Below are positions 62,855 to 64,000 of a stretch of DNA of 64,000 bases, one piece after another (within the stretch, counting starts at the first letter, position 1; each line of letters opens with the position of its first letter). The stretch is from Paenibacillus sp. 19GGS1-52 (GTDB taxonomy: Bacteria; Bacillota; Bacilli; Paenibacillales; Paenibacillaceae), in NCBI RefSeq assembly GCF_022369515.1, contig NZ_CP059724.1:3472001-3536000 (forward strand), given 5' to 3'. The position numbers and the translations under genes are program-made. The notes under the pieces were generated by a model. It was given only the letters and a program-made list of their open reading frames with translations. It was not told the origin of the DNA and made no database searches.

Positions 62855-63703
62855 TTATTTTTTCTTTATCGGTATCCAAATCTCCCCAGTAACATTTACT
62901 GCCATTCCATAATACATTTCGAAACTAGGGCCTTCAACCTGTTCATATTCAGATGTCGGAAACCACTCAGAATATATTCTTACCCATAGTTTCTGTAAAT
63001 CACATTGCGGCTCCGGGAAAATAGCCCACGTTAATGCCGGTACAGAAATTTTTGTAAATCTCTCCGGCAACTCAAGTCCCTTTGGAAGATTGTAACATAC
63101 CATGTACTTGAAAGATTCTTTAGTATGATCATATAAGGCAGCGTGCAATACGGTGTCACCAAAACGTCCCAGCAATTCGTTCATTAGATCAACGCTTCCA
63201 TCATCATCACATTTTTTACGGAATTGAGGAACTTCAGAAAATGCTGTTTTCTGGTCCGAATTTATTAAACCATAGACTCCAAACATTTCAAAAGATCCTC
63301 TTTGTTCAATTCGGTAATTCATCTCGGCATCTCCTTTTATTGAAATATGAAAGGACATACGAGGATAGGCTTTTAGAGAAACGCCTTTATCGCGCGCTGA
63401 TACCGGGATAACTCCATGCAGGTTCTTAAACGCCCGTGCGAACGCTTCCGGTGAGTCGTATCCATACTTCAAAGCTACATCAATAACCTTTGTATCCGTT
63501 GTCTGCAGCTCAAAAGCCGTCAATGTTAAGCGTCGGCGTCGAATGTACTCCGATAACGATACTCCCGTAATAAACGGAAACATTCGTTGAAAATGATAAG
63601 TAGAGCAACAGGCTATCTGTGCAATTTTGTCATATGAGATATTGTCCGCCAAATTTGTTTCGATGTATTCCATGGCGCAATTCATCCTGTTCAGCCAATC
63701 CAT
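62855..63703 (-). CDS. AraC-family regulator with GyrI-like ligand domain
   Basis: 282 residues from ATG 63703 (GGGAGGGAG upstream; the frame to 63769 lacks a ribosome site). Two HTH motifs in the first 100 residues: ISYDKIAQIACCSTYHFQRMF and VIDVALKYGYDSPEAFARAFK. The C-terminal 150 residues are a GyrI-like small-molecule domain (YRIEQRGSFEMFGVYG, ALTWAIFPEP, FEMYYGMAVNVTGEIWIPI). Activators of this kind respond to hydrophobic drugs. It is a single gene between repeats R10 and R11. Confidence 0.88.
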   Translation of the reverse strand: MDWLNRMNCAMEYIETNLADNISYDKIAQIACCSTYHFQRMFPFITGVSLSEYIRRRRLTLTAFELQTTDTKVIDVALKYGYDSPEAFARAFKNLHGVIPVSARDKGVSLKAYPRMSFHISIKGDAEMNYRIEQRGSFEMFGVYGLINSDQKTAFSEVPQFRKKCDDDGSVDLMNELLGRFGDTVLHAALYDHTKESFKYMVCYNLPKGLELPERFTKISVPALTWAIFPEPQCDLQKLWVRIYSEWFPTSEYEQVEGPSFEMYYGMAVNVTGEIWIPIKKK

Positions 63704-63837
63704 CGTTCTCCCTCCCTTCGAGATAAATCTTACCGCGGATCCTGAATGAGTGCCGTGCATTTCCTGCACGAGAAAGTCAGTTTGTATCAGATAAAAACTT
63801 GCCCTTGTTTATGGTGCGACTCAGAGCGAATGACCGT

Positions 63838-63920
63838 TAAACTAAACTGCCCGTTTGTTGAGTTGATAGAAGGAGGCACAGCAAGTCAGCTCCTGTACTA
63901 AAGTCCTTCGTTAGCTTAGG
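63838..63920. repeat. attC-like array repeat R11
   Basis: Left arm AACTAAACTGCCCGTTTG, inner hairpin GGAGG..GCTCC, right arm AGTCCTTCGTTAGCTTAGG. The last copy in view; the array may continue beyond the window. Confidence 0.6.
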
Positions 63921-64000
63921 CTATGTAACCAGATGTGACCATCCAGGGTCGGCTTCATTCCATAGATTTTTTGGAGAGTATGGAGATGCTTCATCTTCTC

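Overview
The window looks like a chromosomal accessory region of a low-GC Gram-positive spore-former, most likely Paenibacillus or a close relative. Supporting signs are strong AGGAGG-type ribosome sites with frequent TTG/GTG starts, VanRS-like and OmpR-type two-component pairs, a T-box leader, YtrA-type GntR/ABC genes and many rho-independent terminators. This assignment is inferred from protein character; no rRNA or tRNA gene was seen.

Layout. (1) 1-10,100: a row of small immunity/antitoxin genes of polymorphic-toxin type (DUF6572, SUFU/YqcF-like, barstar-like, Imm33 and unrecognised ones) with several decayed copies. A 4.3 kb block (IS transposase remnant, EamA transporter, metallophosphoesterase, DeoR regulator) sits between two copies of the same immunity segment. 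(2) 10,192-13,400: a two-component system and an alpha/beta hydrolase whose upstream region carries 11-bp-phased direct repeats. (3) 13,700-24,830: a defence island. It holds a zinc-binding protein, a nuclease-TOPRIM fusion, an overlapping two-gene unit with a nuclease-like N-terminus, a Septu-like pair in which both genes carry an HNH domain, and a XerS-like recombinase. (4) 24,900-33,750: a decayed GH95 gene, a DedA/methyltransferase/two-component/methyltransferase operon, and a second two-component operon with a GDPD-like enzyme. (5) 33,900-43,300: mobile-element debris, an IS110 transposase, and an Old Yellow Enzyme gene with its TetR regulator, both next to the same palindromic operator core. 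(6) 43,300-52,130: a second defence-like island with paired RusA-like proteins, a 1,279-residue nuclease-STAND ATPase and a divergent DinG-like helicase. (7) 52,350-63,920: a run of small, mostly single genes separated by a recurring structured repeat.

The most unusual thing in the window is region 7. Complete copies of the repeat have two arms built on the cores TGCCCGTTA and CTAACG-N4/5-CGTTAG. Between the arms lies a hairpin whose sequence differs from copy to copy. Outer and inner arm segments can pair across an unpaired spacer, which is the architecture of integron attC sites. The repeats sit at gene ends, sometimes supplying the stop codon, and the genes between them are unrelated to each other (HEPN-like, DUF3888, phosphosulfolactate phosphatase-like, PP2C under a T-box, secreted nuclease, lipoprotein, Nif3, AraC). 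This suggests a cassette-array-like system in a Firmicute with no integron integrase in view. One repeat appears to be split by a 3.2 kb insertion carrying a GntR-ABC operon.

Separately, four families of multi-unit repeats (near 24.9, 29.9-30.2, 41.7-42.5, 43.1, 58.6 and 61.5-61.8 kb) look like solo ends of IS elements. In the best-preserved copies the outer stem sequence varies between copies but stays complementary within a copy. Several genes carry single-base frameshifts or an in-frame stop, which means either active decay or assembly error.
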